Numbered from the stretch's first letter, positions 46,687 through 59,200 are shown. The stretch: 64,000 bases of DNA from Halisarca cf. caerulea (GCA_963170055.1 CAUJGJ010000135.1:267001-331000); one strand, 5' to 3'. Notes: generated by a model from the letters alone, not told the origin. Program-made: numbers and translations.

Positions 46687-46689
<3 letters not shown>
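46232..46689. mobile_element. 458-bp pogo/Tigger-like MITE, copy 1
   Basis: The element starts CAGTAGAACCTCGCAATAAG and ends in the imperfect inverse GTATTTGTGAGGTTCTACTG, with TA on both sides as the target duplication. AAGACCACC words recur near both ends. There is no transposase frame. CAGT-type ends with TA duplications are known from pogo/Tigger elements of the Tc1-mariner superfamily. A near-identical copy lies at 55,260-55,718. This copy abuts a TA microsatellite. Confidence 0.85.

Positions 46690-46762
<73 letters not shown>
46690..46762 (+). repeat. (TA)n microsatellite
   Basis: About 36 TA units, immediately right of the MITE. The TA target duplication of the MITE merges with it. 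Confidence 0.98.
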
Positions 46763-46764
<2 letters not shown>

Positions 46765-46804
46765 GACGAGCGTTACACACCGGAAGTCCAAATGAAAACA
46801 ATAT

Positions 46805-46827
46805 AGGGGCTGCCTGCGGCAGCCCCT
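46805..46827. repeat. GC-rich hairpin, 10-bp stem and 3-base loop
   Basis: AGGGGCTGCC, loop TGC, then GGCAGCCCCT. It shares the GGGGCTGCC word with the fold-back near 45,990, so both may come from one element family. Confidence 0.65.
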
Positions 46828-47099
46828 AAAAAGGATTCTCTAAAAACACTTGGAACAAGGGCTAGGTAGGCAAAGGGCAAGATAGGCATAGGGCTAGATG
46901 AGCATAGGGCTACACATACATGAGGCTGGACGGGTATAGGGCTAGACAGAGTTTAGTTGGACTGAGTGCATGCACACTGTGCAAATTCCTACACCCCGCA
47001 TGTGCAGCACATTATACAGTACATTACTAGACAAAATGAAGATCACTATAGCTATCAAAATGAAAGCAAATCTATGTCCCACATGCATACATAAGCCTT

Positions 47100-47431
47100 T
47101 CATATTTCTTCATGCACAGCATTTGTACCTAAGTATAGAGCTTCCAATACAGTGTCCCATGTCCGCTCTTTCCTTCCTGTACCTTCTCTACAGTTCAACC
47201 ATTTGAAGAATAAGGTTGAACAACAGGCATTAAGTTCTGATTGATGCTTGTTTTCAATTTCCGTAATAATTTTCCTGGACACACCAAGTAATTCTCCAAA
47301 TCGACACCACTCTACTTTGAATTTCTCACAACTTGAAATTATCCATGCTGGTCTCCCTGTATTAGGTAGATTAAGATATGGCAAGATGACATTCTTCAAA
47401 GCTTGTACAGTGGGCTTTTCCTTCTTTGCTC
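47100..47431 (-). CDS. Terminal DEATH-domain exon
   Basis: The acceptor is TTACCTACTGCAG and the start is phase 1. The frame runs to TGA at 47100. The peptide starts AKKEKPTVQALKNVILPYLN, then CEKFKVEWCRFGELLGVSRK and IITEIENKH, followed by CCSTLFFKWLNCREGTGRKE and RTWDTVLEALYLGTNAVHEE. This is a DEATH domain of the same type as those at 43-44 kb. It ends soon after helix 5-6, so the last helix is shortened. The acceptor is a tandem CAGGAG. It belongs to a gene whose 5' part lies to the right; candidate upstream exons are at 50,661, 52,736 and 54,670. Confidence 0.72.
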
Positions 47432-47709
47432 CTGCAGTAGGTAAGATGGATTATTCTAATCTGATGCACTGTAACATCAAAGGTTCTGGCAAGTTTGTAT
47501 GCTTCAAAAAGTAGCAGTGTAATCTGTATTGTTCTATGCTACTATGATGACAGTGCTGGGAAGATCCTTGTGGTTGGGTCTGTTAATTGACAAAAGGAAA
47601 TATTTGTCAATCAACTCCTATGTATGTAATTAGCGCCCGTTTTCAATGCAGGTGAATCACAAGGGAAGCACTAAACTCTCTTTCGCATCAGTTTAGAAGC
47701 TGGTTATTG

Positions 47710-47791
47710 CCCGCCTCCTCGTTGTATGGCATTAATGTTCACTCCACCCTCGGGCATCGTGATTATTAATGCCATACAACTCGGAGGCGGG
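47710..47791. repeat. Fold-back, 27-base arms with 25 matches
   Basis: The left arm 47710-47736 (CCCGCCTCCTCGTTGTATGG..) and the right arm 47765-47791 (..CCATACAACTCGGAGGCGGG) form a stem with a 28-base loop. A small MITE-like hairpin. Confidence 0.72.
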
Positions 47792-47976
47792 TTAAAACCT
47801 ATACTAATAATAAACTAAAGCAGTAGCTATGACTTTAGCTTCAGCATTGGCAATAGACAGTATTTTAAATTTCCCTGAAACCTCTGGGTCAGAAGGTTAC
47901 ATGAAAATCCTTGTATTTAGTGGAATTAACTCTCCTCAATCGATTTTATTTATCTAGTCTCTTACAACACTTTGAC

Positions 47977-48146
47977 TTAATAGTGGCAGCTTTTGATTAT
48001 GTCAATAATTTTGGATGGGCAGAACTAGCTGTAGCCTGCAGACAGCTTGGCTTGGGTAATAGAGTGCGCGTGTACAACAGTGACACTGATGCCGGGACCA
48101 AGGCTGGTGTGGGCTCAGAAGGAAGAACAGACTCTGCCATTGTCAG
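47977..48146 (+). CDS. Possible partial SRCR-type exon
   Basis: A plus-strand open frame lies between an AG after TTGACTTAATAG and a donor GTCAG followed by GTATGC. The peptide contains NNFGWAELAVACRQLGLGNR, resembling the W..a.vaCRQLG core of scavenger receptor cysteine-rich domains. The C-terminal half does not carry the usual cysteines, and no neighbouring exon was identified. It may be a relic or a chance match. Confidence 0.3.
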
Positions 48147-48199
48147 GTATGCATACACATGTACGAATGTCTGAATGTCCGAATAGCTAGCTTAAACAA

Positions 48200-50640
48200 G
48201 TTTAGAGAAATGTCTGAATGACTAAATAGCTAAATTTAACTTTGTGTGCTGACCAACCTTCAGTATTACACAAACATCTATTGTCATGTACAGTTTCAGA
48301 TTTACCACATTGACAACCGTAAGAACCGGATATGGAAACGTGCACCTTGTTCTAAAAACCACAAGCCTAGGTCATACAAGCATGCAAAGTGTAATTTTTG
48401 AGAAGAATTTTGTTAATGTTCTTCTATCTCAGTGGAACAAGTGCACACTGTGCAGCAAGTTTAGTTCATTCGTAATTCCAAATGGTACAGATTATAGAAA
48501 TCACGTCGAATACAGGAGAAAGGCAATACTTACTAGACAGGCAAGCCACAGTTACAAAAAGGATCTAAACTACCATGTTCAACGCTAGATTAACAAAAGC
48601 ATCTGAAAAAGACAAGTACGAATGTGAGACATGTCCATTCACACTTCCATGGCATCCCAAAGTCAGTGCAATACTGTTTACAAATCCCATTATTTCTTTG
48701 CAATATACTGTAGAATGGCCAAGAAATGGTTTTGAGTCAGTACAAACATATGTAAGGTAACATTTAGCTACTTTTCTTCCACATTTCCTTCTCGATCGTT
48801 CTGTAATCGACGATTTACCCAGTAGGTGAGTTGAGCAGTTTTTGAACACAAGTAAGTCAGAACGTGGGCCTACAGACACAGAACAACAACTGAATGGTTC
48901 CTAATAAAAATATCTAACTTTTGTACTGATGGGGTTTTTGAATACTAAAATAGTTTTCGAGATATTCAGCAAATATTCTTAGGATGATAAAGGATTTGTC
49001 AATAACTTCTCTAAAAACGAGTACATCAAAAACCACCATTGGTGAAAAGTTGAAGCTCTCAATACTGATCCCGTGCACAATAAAACACTCGGAAGGTTCT
49101 TATGTTGCTCCGCTGATTTACTCGGCAACATGGCATTTGGCAAGGACACATGATAATCATGTGATATGTGCTGTGATGTCGTCAAACTCTTTGTACCGTT
49201 GGAAAGTGACAACCATTTCGAAGTTTGGATAGCAGTGCCTCCAACCCTCTGGATTTATCCGTATTTTTCGGAAATGGGTTTGGGAATACAGACTGCGGAT
49301 GCATTGGATAATTACGGAAATTGACAACCACCTTTGGGGGACAGAAAATGGCTACTTCTAAGAGTGTAAACAACTTTCAATAGTGTAAATTTGTCACTAT
49401 TTGAGATCAAAATTGGTATCGATTTAGTTTCTGATTCTATCTAACCTCTTAGTGACTGCAGTGAGAAGCCTGCGTCCAAAAGAAATGCAAAACGTCCGCT
49501 TTGAAGAACGATTCCTTCCGTACAAACGTACATTCAGCCGAAGGTGGACGTTTCGGCAGCTTATTCGCCCGGCTCTATGAGAGACACTTGAGCCTACTAC
49601 CACCTTTGTTTAAGCTCCTTTTAGTTGCACTAAGCCGAACAATGGCCATTTCTGTTTGTTTTCCCTTTGTACTTCTATTTGAGCAACATTGTTAGCAAAA
49701 TTTCAGCTTATATGTATATATTGTGATGTGTAATTCCACGGATGAACCTTATAACCTGGATATTGTATGATATTTATACTGATGGGAAATCTAACAGGTG
49801 GAGGCAATGGGATAGCATGGCAAGGATTGATACATCACAAGCAAGAACTATTCAGTTAAGGCAGTCCATTATCCAAAGAATTTGAAGGCAGATAATCGAA
49901 GAAAGTCGGCGATTGAGGAAATTTAAAGCAAATGAGTCATTTGGCGCTGATTGTCAATATCGAAGAACAAGGTGCGTAATCATAGTTAAAACCTTACATC
50001 GACAAACAAAGGCTATTTTACTAGCGTAAATACCTTAGAGTGGGATAAATCAACTTTATGCAGCCTTCCAAACACCTTGAACATACCATTGGTTGTACCC
50101 ATGCAATAATCGGATTTTGAAAGTACTGCATTCCGCGATCGTTTCTAACAAGCTTAGGCAGTACTTATCCCTGGATAAAGGCTTACAAAGCACCAGACGT
50201 ACAATGAATGACCACATGGCATAATTTACTTGGCTTGCTCCTAAGTAAAAACGTCACAGAATGTCATGTGAATGCCACACAATTCAAAACCATCGAAGTC
50301 AAAAATTTCAGCCTATATAGCACACAGTGAGATTTTGGACATGAAATACATATTTGTTAAAGGTAGGCTGCATGTCAACACAATGGGCTACATACATTAG
50401 TCTGTATGCATGGCAATACATAGTTTACACATTTAGCAATCATTATGGTGCTGTCATGTGATTAGACTCACACATGCACATGTCATTGAGATGAAACACA
50501 TAAAAACACATGCAACAAACACAACATGCATGTGGATTAACAGCATTAGTTACAAACAGAACCTTGGTCACATCATTGACATATGATGCAGCAATGCTGT
50601 ATATTAGTATTGTGTATATACTGCATAAGATGGAGTGAGT
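48200..50640. other. Stretch without recognisable genes
   Basis: Several open frames of 60-100 codons occur on both strands, but none has a recognised domain or a pair of convincing splice sites. No tRNA or other RNA gene was recognised. Confidence 0.45.
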
Positions 50641-50660
50641 GGAAGTGGATGGGGACTTAC

Positions 50661-50684
50661 ACATCCTCATCCGCTTTTCATTAC
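50661..50684 (-). CDS. 24-nt microexon candidate
   Basis: The acceptor is TTTTTTGCAG and the donor GATGT followed by GTAAGT; phase 1 on both sides, encoding NEKRMRM. It lies in a block similar to that around 52,736, so the two microexons may be duplicates. The link to the DEATH exon at 47,431 is uncertain. Confidence 0.35.
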
Positions 50685-52418
50685 CTGCAAAAAATAATAG
50701 AAACATCATAAAACATGGAAATGGGAACACAATCAACATTCCAAAATAAGTAGATAGCGTTGAGTTTGCACCTTGAGGTAAGGAGCAAAATAATTGAGGT
50801 ATATGTCCTGTCAGAATTTGATTTAGTCAAATTGATCTTATAAGTGAGATTCAAGCTTATTTTTGGTGTCGGACATGTGAATCCAGCATTATTCTATTTT
50901 GACCAGTCGTTTGGAGGCAGTTTATACTTGAGCCCTATAAAGCAATGAATTCTATTAAATTACTACCATATTTTGGGAACAACTATTCCAACATGGTTTA
51001 CTATAGTCATCACTAGAAGCTAGAGTATTTCAGCATCAAAATCAGATATGTAACATATAAAAAAGTACAAAAAGAGCATCAGATTCTGCTGAAGAGCAAG
51101 TCCTACGGTGTATTGGCATAGTTGTTTTGCCAGAATATACTGCAGCAAATATTCTGCTCTAGTAACTTAATGAACACTTCAAGACATGAATACATTTCCA
51201 CAGGTGTATGTATACGACATAATTAACAATAAGCAAGTTATACAGTAAATTGTAGTGGTTGGCTAGCTTAGTTTGTTCATACCCATATACCCATTTCTAA
51301 ACCCGTTCATGACCGTAATTGGGAGTCTATGTGGTACTAGTACAGCTACAGCCGAACCAATTACTAGTGAGTAGGGGCTGAGCTGTCCCAAACCTACCAA
51401 ATTTGTAGCAGGAAACTGTAACAGTTACTGTCTACTGAAAGCAAGTGGCTTCTCCTTTCAGTAAATATCCACTCTCCAACAAATATTACACAATTCTAAA
51501 CGTTCGTGGTAGGTTAGTCTCGTCAGAAATTTTATCTATAGTCAAATCGCTACTTGAACAAGATGCCATTTTGTTGTGATTTGTCAAGACGATAGATTTT
51601 ACTTTGGGCCAACATGGCTGATGACGCTGATTAATCACTGACAAGTAAAATTCCTGTGGAATATTTACAGACATGACACCACAGATCCAACCCAAACCGT
51701 ACCAAATAAAGATTACTTACTCTGCCACTGCATTGGTAATGTACATCTGCCAACTGCCACCCATACAAACCTTACAGAACATGTGCATACCCATGCAGTA
51801 TTAGAAATAAATAAATGGTTAGCATTCGGACATTGCCCGACCATTAGGGCATTTTATCCAACCCAAAAACATTTGGGGCAGACATTTGCCTGTGCACTAC
51901 CTAACAACTCATTTCATATGCACATGGAAATGTTAACAAGTCATTAAATTTTTAATGTGAGTCTACAGTATGTACATAAGCTTTCATTACCAAAATAAAA
52001 GGTGTTTACTCAAAAGTGATTCAATACTGTATGTGGACATGTACTGTGGTGCATGTATACTTCTCCCAAAAATATCTCAGACTCTACCTGAACAAAGCTG
52101 AAATAGTCTGACCCAAAATGATAGTGCTAGGACAATTGTCCATTCCTAATTTGCTCCTTATTTCTAACACTGTCCATGTGTTGGGTATTCTGTAAGTCAT
52201 TATGATATGATAATGGTCTACTTATTAAACTGCATGCATAGTTTTAACGGGGAGTAATGGTATTGTCATGTGAATACACTCACACCGCAACATGAAAACA
52301 ATGAAGTTTGAAAATACATGCACCAAGCACACCATACTTGTGGCTAAGCAACATTATTTGCCGACAAAACCTTGGTCATATCATATTATTATGACAAATC
52401 AACATTGTACAAAACATG

Positions 52419-52666
52419 TTCTTATTTAAAATGTTAAATTCTGATTTATGAGAATCAGCCTAAAGGTTACATATTTGGAACCCCTCACCATGCAGATCAA
52501 AGAAAAGATCAAAGGAATTGTTTTCTAAACAATACCCCAATGTTTACAAAACACTGAGTTGGCTACAGATTGTACAGCTGCTGCAGCTGGTAAACCACTG
52601 GGGGTTCCAAATTTGTAACCTTTAGGTTGATTCTCATAAATAAGAATTTAACATTTTAAATAAGAA
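52419..52666. mobile_element. 248-bp fold-back element with about 66-bp inverted ends
   Basis: The left arm 52419-52484 (TTCTTATTTAAAATGTTAAA..) and the right arm 52601-52666 (..TTTAACATTTTAAATAAGAA) are near-perfect inverted repeats including AAAGGTTAC / GTAACCTTT and GGAACCCC / GGGGTTCC. The 116-base centre has no open frame. It is a fold-back MITE; the target duplication is unclear. Confidence 0.78.
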
Positions 52667-52735
52667 TGTGTTACAAATGTATAATACTATTGAGTACAGG
52701 ATGAAGTGAGTAAGAGTTTTGGGAAACTTACATAC

Positions 52736-52756
52736 CTCTTATCAATTCTTCGCACA
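52736..52756 (-). CDS. 21-nt microexon candidate
   Basis: The acceptor is TTTATCTGCAG and the donor AAGAG followed by GTATGTAAG. With this donor both borders are phase 1 and the exon encodes CEELIR. A donor four bases later would break the phase pattern. Confidence 0.35.
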
Positions 52757-52759
52757 CTG

Positions 52760-54660
52760 CAGATAAATAAGCAGAGAAATGTCATAAGAATTCAAAAGGG
52801 GTCGGACACAAACAACAGCTCAACAAAAGCACATTCATTGACTACAAGTACATTGTAGACATTTATTGTTATAATTATACTTAGTCTACATTACAATACA
52901 ATATATAGTACTGTTCTAATCTATTGCATCATTGATAGACAATTATGAAAATTTAGTAATATCAAACATGTATCTGTAGTATGTAACTTGTTTGCACGTG
53001 TAGCATCAATATAGCGTTATTATCGTATTTGACTGAATAAAGGCCTAAACCAAGTTTAGAAGTGTATGCCACTGTTCCTGAGACACCACAAAGGGTACAC
53101 TTCACACCAAGTTGATGAAATGAGACTTCTACAAATTACTTGTGTGTTTGTGTAATTAACAAGTTATTTCAGATGCAAATTGATTACATTGTGTGAAGCC
53201 ACAGAAACACCCCTCGCTGCTCGATGTGCACATAACCGACCTGCGATTGGTGTTGGGTAGCCTCATGTAGTCATGCAGACTCAAACTCACGCACGTATGT
53301 TATGACACTTTTCGCCAAAAAACAAAATTTTAGTCATTTCAAAGCGGCAGCCATTATTTCCTCATTTGCATGACACGCTATAATGAGCCTGTGTGAGAGT
53401 TATTGCTTGTATTAGAGGATATCATGTCTATAAAGAGTTTTGGAAGCCAAATATCGGCGAAACGATATATTTTGAAATTTTAAAAAGAAAGTGGTACATT
53501 GTTTTTGCTTCTATGGATTCGGAGTTGTATAGTGTCAAACTGTTTATGGCCGTAGCTGCGTACTTACCTCTAGATCTCTGCTTACACAGATAATCCACAC
53601 GATAATCTTTCGGTGGCTGCTTATAGCACAGAAAACCAAGAGCATGGGATTGTTAGACGCATATATTCCACAAGAAATTTCGTGTTTGTGTAGCTTTTCG
53701 TATAGTGACGCAATCAAGCAATGATGTATTAATAGAGGTATGACGAATCATTAGAGAGTGCCACTATTCATCATTTAGAGGCAGAATGTCTGTATATCAA
53801 TTCATCACATGATTCATAAATAGAGTGACGAAAAATTGGAGAGAATACAGTACTTGTACAAGTATTGACCCACTTCAATATCAAGTCAGCAATGCTTAAT
53901 TTTAATCTTACTCCTATTGTTTGTTATATAATGACAACACTAGCCAAAAAGAATGAACAACTATTAGATTCGTGAAGACAGAGAAATCAGTCACAATGCA
54001 GCCAGACTAGTAGTTGACCTTTTGACGTACACTGGGGACAAATATCTTCAATTGCATGTATTATAATATTCATTAGGTGTTGGCAATATATGAAGAGGCC
54101 CCAGGATAATATTGTATTTTTCTTCTAACCCCACCCAAACAAATGAGTCAATTTTAGCATGCATGACAAATCCTGGGGTAGATGTACCGCTGTCCTAATG
54201 TCTAATCTAGGGTTCAATGCAATATATGCTTAGGAAAAGTAACTAACATACAGTCAGTTGAAAAATTTCATGTTCACATAAACACATATTTATGACAATG
54301 CCGTTCATTATGCATAAAAGAATGACATTGTATGCATGCATTTAATTTTTTCTAGTTACTTGCATGAATTTAACATGCAATCACCAATGACCACTGTACA
54401 CCAACATGAATTCACAGAATGTACACATGTCACATATTATGTGTTGGCATGAGCAGTGGTCAGCACTAGTACAATACCCTATGCTCTTATTAGCTTGATA
54501 TACCATGGCCGAGGTAAGTATAATGCATATGACAATGTATGTATACTACATGAATGAACACATTGCAACGAGCTAACATGGTTGGTATAAAGTGTTGTAT
54601 TCAATGACACGTAAACATAGACTATGGTCTACAACATAACTAAATACAACAAAATTAAGA
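52760..54660. other. Stretch without recognisable genes
   Basis: AT-rich unique DNA. Open frames are short and lack domain motifs. Confidence 0.45.
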
Positions 54661-54669
54661 GATCCTTAC

Positions 54670-54825
54670 ATTTTGGTATTATTAACAGACTCTGAGGTAC
54701 TTTTATAGTGTGGATGGCAACTGAGGGTGTACTGCTTTCAGTGGCCATTCTCCCTCCAATTAAAGCTGACAGATCCTTCTTCCCAGATACATCTGCAGCA
54801 GCATCAATTGTGCCAGCAGTTCTAC
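54670..54825 (-). CDS. Exon candidate of unknown domain (52 codons)
   Basis: The acceptor is TACATTGTAG and the donor AAAAT followed by GTAAGG; phase 1 on both sides, 156 bp. The peptide begins RTAGTIDAAADVSGKKDLSA and ends in HTIKVPQSLLIIPK. I recognise no family. Phase and strand match the exons of the Ig/FN3 gene to the right and of the DEATH exon to the left, so it could be part of a cytoplasmic tail joining the two. Confidence 0.45.
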
Positions 54826-55259
54826 CTACAATGTACAAAACCGTCTTGTTCTGGTACAAGTGCAAACTACAGTAAGATGGGAAAAGCAAATCAATGTAAG
54901 ATCGATCATCAGTGGCGATTCATATTGACATTGGACAGAGTTCATCAAATGTATAGCACGCTGATAGCATAAAACGTTAGGATTCTTTAGGATCAGTGCT
55001 ACTGAAATCGGTTAGAATAATATTATGTAGTTTTGGGGGTTCGACGCTGAAAATGATTCACGTGAACGAACTTTTAATAGGAAATATCGGCGCCCCGACT
55101 TTGATCGTTTGCGTGCAGATAAAATAAACATAAAGCAAAATGGCAAGTATTTCCTATTCATTATATTTTAGGAGAATTTTAGGATCGTGTATCCAGGCTA
55201 TCAACGTCTATAGCTAGACTCACCAGGATAATCTTTCCAACGTACACAACAATATACTA

Positions 55260-55718
55260 CAGTAGAACCTCGCAATAAGACCACCCCGGAAATAAGACCA
55301 CCTCAGAATTAAGACCACTTTGTTGCAGTCCGGAATTTCTCCTATAGTTTTACATGGAAATTAGTTTCAGAATAAAGACCACATTTTTTCTTCTGGATGT
55401 CAAAACCTCACAATTAAGACCACTTATTTGTGGATACTGCTGTTTTCTGTGGACAATAGGCTCTGAAATGACTACATCAGTAGAAATAGATGGTAAACTT
55501 AAGGTCACTTTTTTAACATCATAATGGAGTAACCATAAAAGAGGTGTGATTGTAACAATTTTTCTACAGTTTTATTGCCTTATGTGCATCCTGTGTCTAT
55601 GGAATGACTTCTGGATGTGCCATGCTATTCTGGGCAGTACTTTCAGAAATAAGACCACCTCAAAATTAAGACCACTTACAACGGTCCCAAGGGTGGTCGT
55701 ATTTGTGAGGTTCTACTG
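55260..55718. mobile_element. 459-bp pogo/Tigger-like MITE, copy 2
   Basis: Near-identical to the element at 46,232-46,689, with the same ends and TA duplications at 55258-55259 and 55719-55720. Only scattered substitutions separate the two copies, so both were inserted fairly recently from one source. Confidence 0.87.
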
Positions 55719-55858
55719 TATTAAGAACACACACTTGCCCCATGCGGGTGTGTGAGGGTATTCCCAGACAGTTGTCCCGTTAGTACAAATTACGTCAATA
55801 ATAATATTATTGTTTACAATGCACGAGCGAACACTCGAGAGAAATCACACTCACGTCC

Positions 55859-55917
55859 TGTGTGTGTGTGTGTGTGTGTGTGTGTACATGTACGTGCGTG
55901 TGTGCGTGTGTGCGCGC

Positions 55918-55981
<64 letters not shown>
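55859..55981 (+). repeat. (GT)n microsatellite
   Basis: GT repeat with a central interruption ACATGTACGTGCG and GCGCGCGCG, then a pure run to 55981. Confidence 0.97.
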
Positions 55982-55982
<1 letters not shown>

Positions 55983-56138
55983 TTATAACTGTGGAGCTAC
56001 ACACATGTATACTCATGCATGCACTATAGATGTACGTAGCTTGGAGTAAATCATGATCAAAATTGCATAGTAACTGGACATTTGCTCAGGGTCAATTGCT
56101 AGGAAGCAAAAGTGTTCAGTAATTCTTCTTCCAAACCA

Positions 56139-56263
56139 TCAACCCTTGATCAGCTGCCGATTACAGCAGCATGAAACTGCTAGGAGGAGAATGGCAACTG
56201 CAGTAAACACACGACATTGTGGTCCCACTGGATTGAGGAGAAGCAAGGGTTCAGGACATGCAT
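56139..56263 (-). CDS. Transmembrane exon
   Basis: The acceptor is CTCTATCCCGCCAG; the start is phase 1. The peptide ACPEPLLLLNPVGPQC is followed by the hydrophobic helix VFTAVAILLLAVSCCC and the basic stop-transfer NRQLIKG, then TGA. A triple Cys at the inner membrane edge could be palmitoylated, which is inference. A weak donor (AAGG then GTTGAT) precedes the stop in phase 1. Confidence 0.68.
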
Positions 56264-59200
56264 CTGGCGGGATAGAGTGAGGAAAGGTATAGACATTATA
56301 GACATATCTCAGGTGCTGATTGTACCATCTGTACGTACTACATTATATGTTCAAATTTTTGTAGACAGAAATTGTCAATGACTCGGAGGAGTAACGGAAT
56401 CCAATGGTTTAGAACAATTCTATACTAGTCCGCATGGTTAACTCTAGACTGTAGACTGTCAAATACATGCAAAATTATTTTTAATTATTATCCAGACAGA
56501 CTATATAGGGTTCATGGAAACGTCCATACACACTGCACAGATCTACCTACACTGTTGTGTACTACGTATATATACGAAGATGTTCTTGCCCATTCCTGGT
56601 TCCAGTGTTGAGAAGACCATGCAAGTAAAGTTTGTGTGTATAGTTCATGGAATGTTACTTCCTTCCATGTACCACTGGGTGTATTCACAAGTAACAACGT
56701 CAATGCCTACACATGCACCACTCACACTCATGCCCTGACCTGTAACATTAGTGACAGTGTTTCCACTACAATTCCACTCGGCCACACAATTGTGGGCAGC
56801 AATAACGGTGAACGCATACTTCGTCTTTGGTTTCAGTTTATCAACTGTACAGTTACTACCTGGACCAGTACAAGTGGTGGAATTGTCGCAGTGTGGTGAC
56901 GATACCAGACAGCAGCGAACAGTAGTCATAACAGCAATAGGAGGAGTTGGTTGATACCAGCTCACATTAACCAAACCACATCCAACAGAAACAGCCTTAA
57001 CTTTTGTTGGGCATTGAGGAGCAGGATCTGAAGCATAAGTTGCAAAAATAAACACAGATTGAAGGAAAGAATAAATGACATGTACTGTGTACATCAGTAA
57101 GGACAACTATAGGACCATAAAGCCTCCCTGGAAACAGATAGGGCATTGGTACATGTAGAGTACAAGCCACACGTTCTCAAACAAGACAAAGTCATGGCAC
57201 TTGCAGGCTAGTGAAGGTCTATAATGTGCCTTGTGACATTGCAATCCGGCCAATGCCTCTTAAATACACAGGGAAGTTACAAAAACTACAAAATTAAACA
57301 TAAAACATTAAAAATGTTGTCCAAATGTGCACGTCTCAGTATTACACATTCAACACAACAGTAGAGTGTCACCCAATGTATGCATGGCTTCCTTTAGTAT
57401 CTAGTGCAATTCTACAGACAGCAAGACAGTGAACACAAGCATGTGCAATTTACAAATTAAACCAACTGTACAGTAAAACGAACAGACTACACTAGTCTAA
57501 TTAAGTATGGCTACATGTATATGGAAAGAAAATGTGCATATTCATATTGGACAGTACTGAGTATGTGTGACCAACACAAGCCCACCTGTTGTACTGTTGA
57601 CTGTATTGCCTACACAGCCAGTAGCTCTTCCACACCAGTTCACTGGGAATACTTCGAAGAGGTAACTTGTGTTGGGGCTCATCAAACCAATGCTACAATA
57701 ATTCCCTTTACAAGTTGTATAGAAAGTCGTGTTTGGTGTCAACGCAGGACCATAGTGGATTACAGTGCCTGTAACTGGAGGAGGAGTGGCTAACTCCCAT
57801 GTCACATTGATCACACCACAGCCTGCACTAGCAGCTGAGACGTTGGTAACACACTTTGGCACACCTGAGGAATGGAGAAAATGCATGCATGTGAACTGAT
57901 TGTACACTGCATATGCATGTACTGACCAGCACACTCTACACTACATAAGCTATGAACAATAATATTATAGTAATAATAATACTATGAACAATAATACTTG
58001 AGGTGGACCCAATCTTTTTAGAACACCGTACAATGTACAGGTTTATTTACACCTAGACCCACATACATAGGTGGCTACTCGAACACTCCTGCATATATAC
58101 ACTATAGTACAAACATACTCACTTCCAGGTTGGTACATACGTGAATACACACTCCGATACCTTATGGCCTAAACTATAGCAAACACGTGGCTCATGTACA
58201 CTGACATGCATACACACAAGTTCAGACCATAATCATGAACTGGTGTTCCAGCCCTTCGTTTAGAAAATTACCCCATGGGAACGGGGGAGGTGTTTGTATC
58301 AAAAAGAACAAGGGCATATCCATATATGTGTGCGTGCAAGCATGTATACGTCTCATAATATCAAGGAGGGAAGGTGGGGGGAAGATTCTATCAAGAGGGG
58401 AGAATCCCCCACTCCCCAAAGCTAGCCGTGCAAGTAACAACATGTTCATCGACATATTTACATATGACAATTCTTTTGTACATATGTATATACAAGTGAA
58501 CTGTACATGCTCTCACAGTTTCCGTACATAAATGTATCAGGTATCAGGTATCAGGTATCAGGTATCAGGTATCAGGTATTAGGTATCAGGTATCAGGTAT
58601 TAGGTATCAGGTATCAGGTATCAGGTACGTATTCTTATTTAATCCGGGGAACTTTTACCCAGAGGCTACTATAAGTGGCACTCAGGAAAAAGATGGAACA
58701 AAGGACAAAACGCAAAAGAAACAAGGAGGGAGTACAACGATTGCAAAAATAATCAAAGAAAGATGAGGTTTACAGATATAGAAATGGGATATGAGTAAAC
58801 AACATACTACACATCTATAAGCACACGTATACTCCCACACCCAATTATACTCAAAATACATAGTATAACGTGGCCAAGCACGTAGCAGGCGCAGTGGACA
58901 GTATTTTATGCTGGTCAGGTCAGAGACATGTAGGTAAGCATTGTATTATAATACAGTGAAACCTCTCTAATCTGACACCTCTGTAATCCGACATTCTCTC
59001 TAATCCAACTGTCTAATGAGGTACAGTCACCATATTAAAGTACGGTAAGAGGCCCTCCATAATCCGACAACCTCCTAATCCGACAATATTTTTAGGTCCC
59101 ATTGAGTGTCGGATTAGAGAGGCTTCACTGTAGCAATGTGAGGTATACACACAGTGACACGTACGTCATACCAAACTTGAAACAAAGGCCAATATGCTTA

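Larger units (their letters stand above)
44100..47099. other. Intergenic stretch with fold-backs and a MITE, no gene recognised
   Basis: No convincing coding exon was found. The region holds hairpins at 44,898, 45,965, 46,088 and 46,805, an ATT microsatellite near 45,155, a 458-bp MITE and a TA microsatellite. Any 5' exons of the DEATH/CARD gene would lie here. Confidence 0.5.

Noticed and set aside
48565..48879. 104-codon minus-strand open frame
   Set aside because: No domain, no convincing splice sites, and a plus-strand open frame overlaps it.
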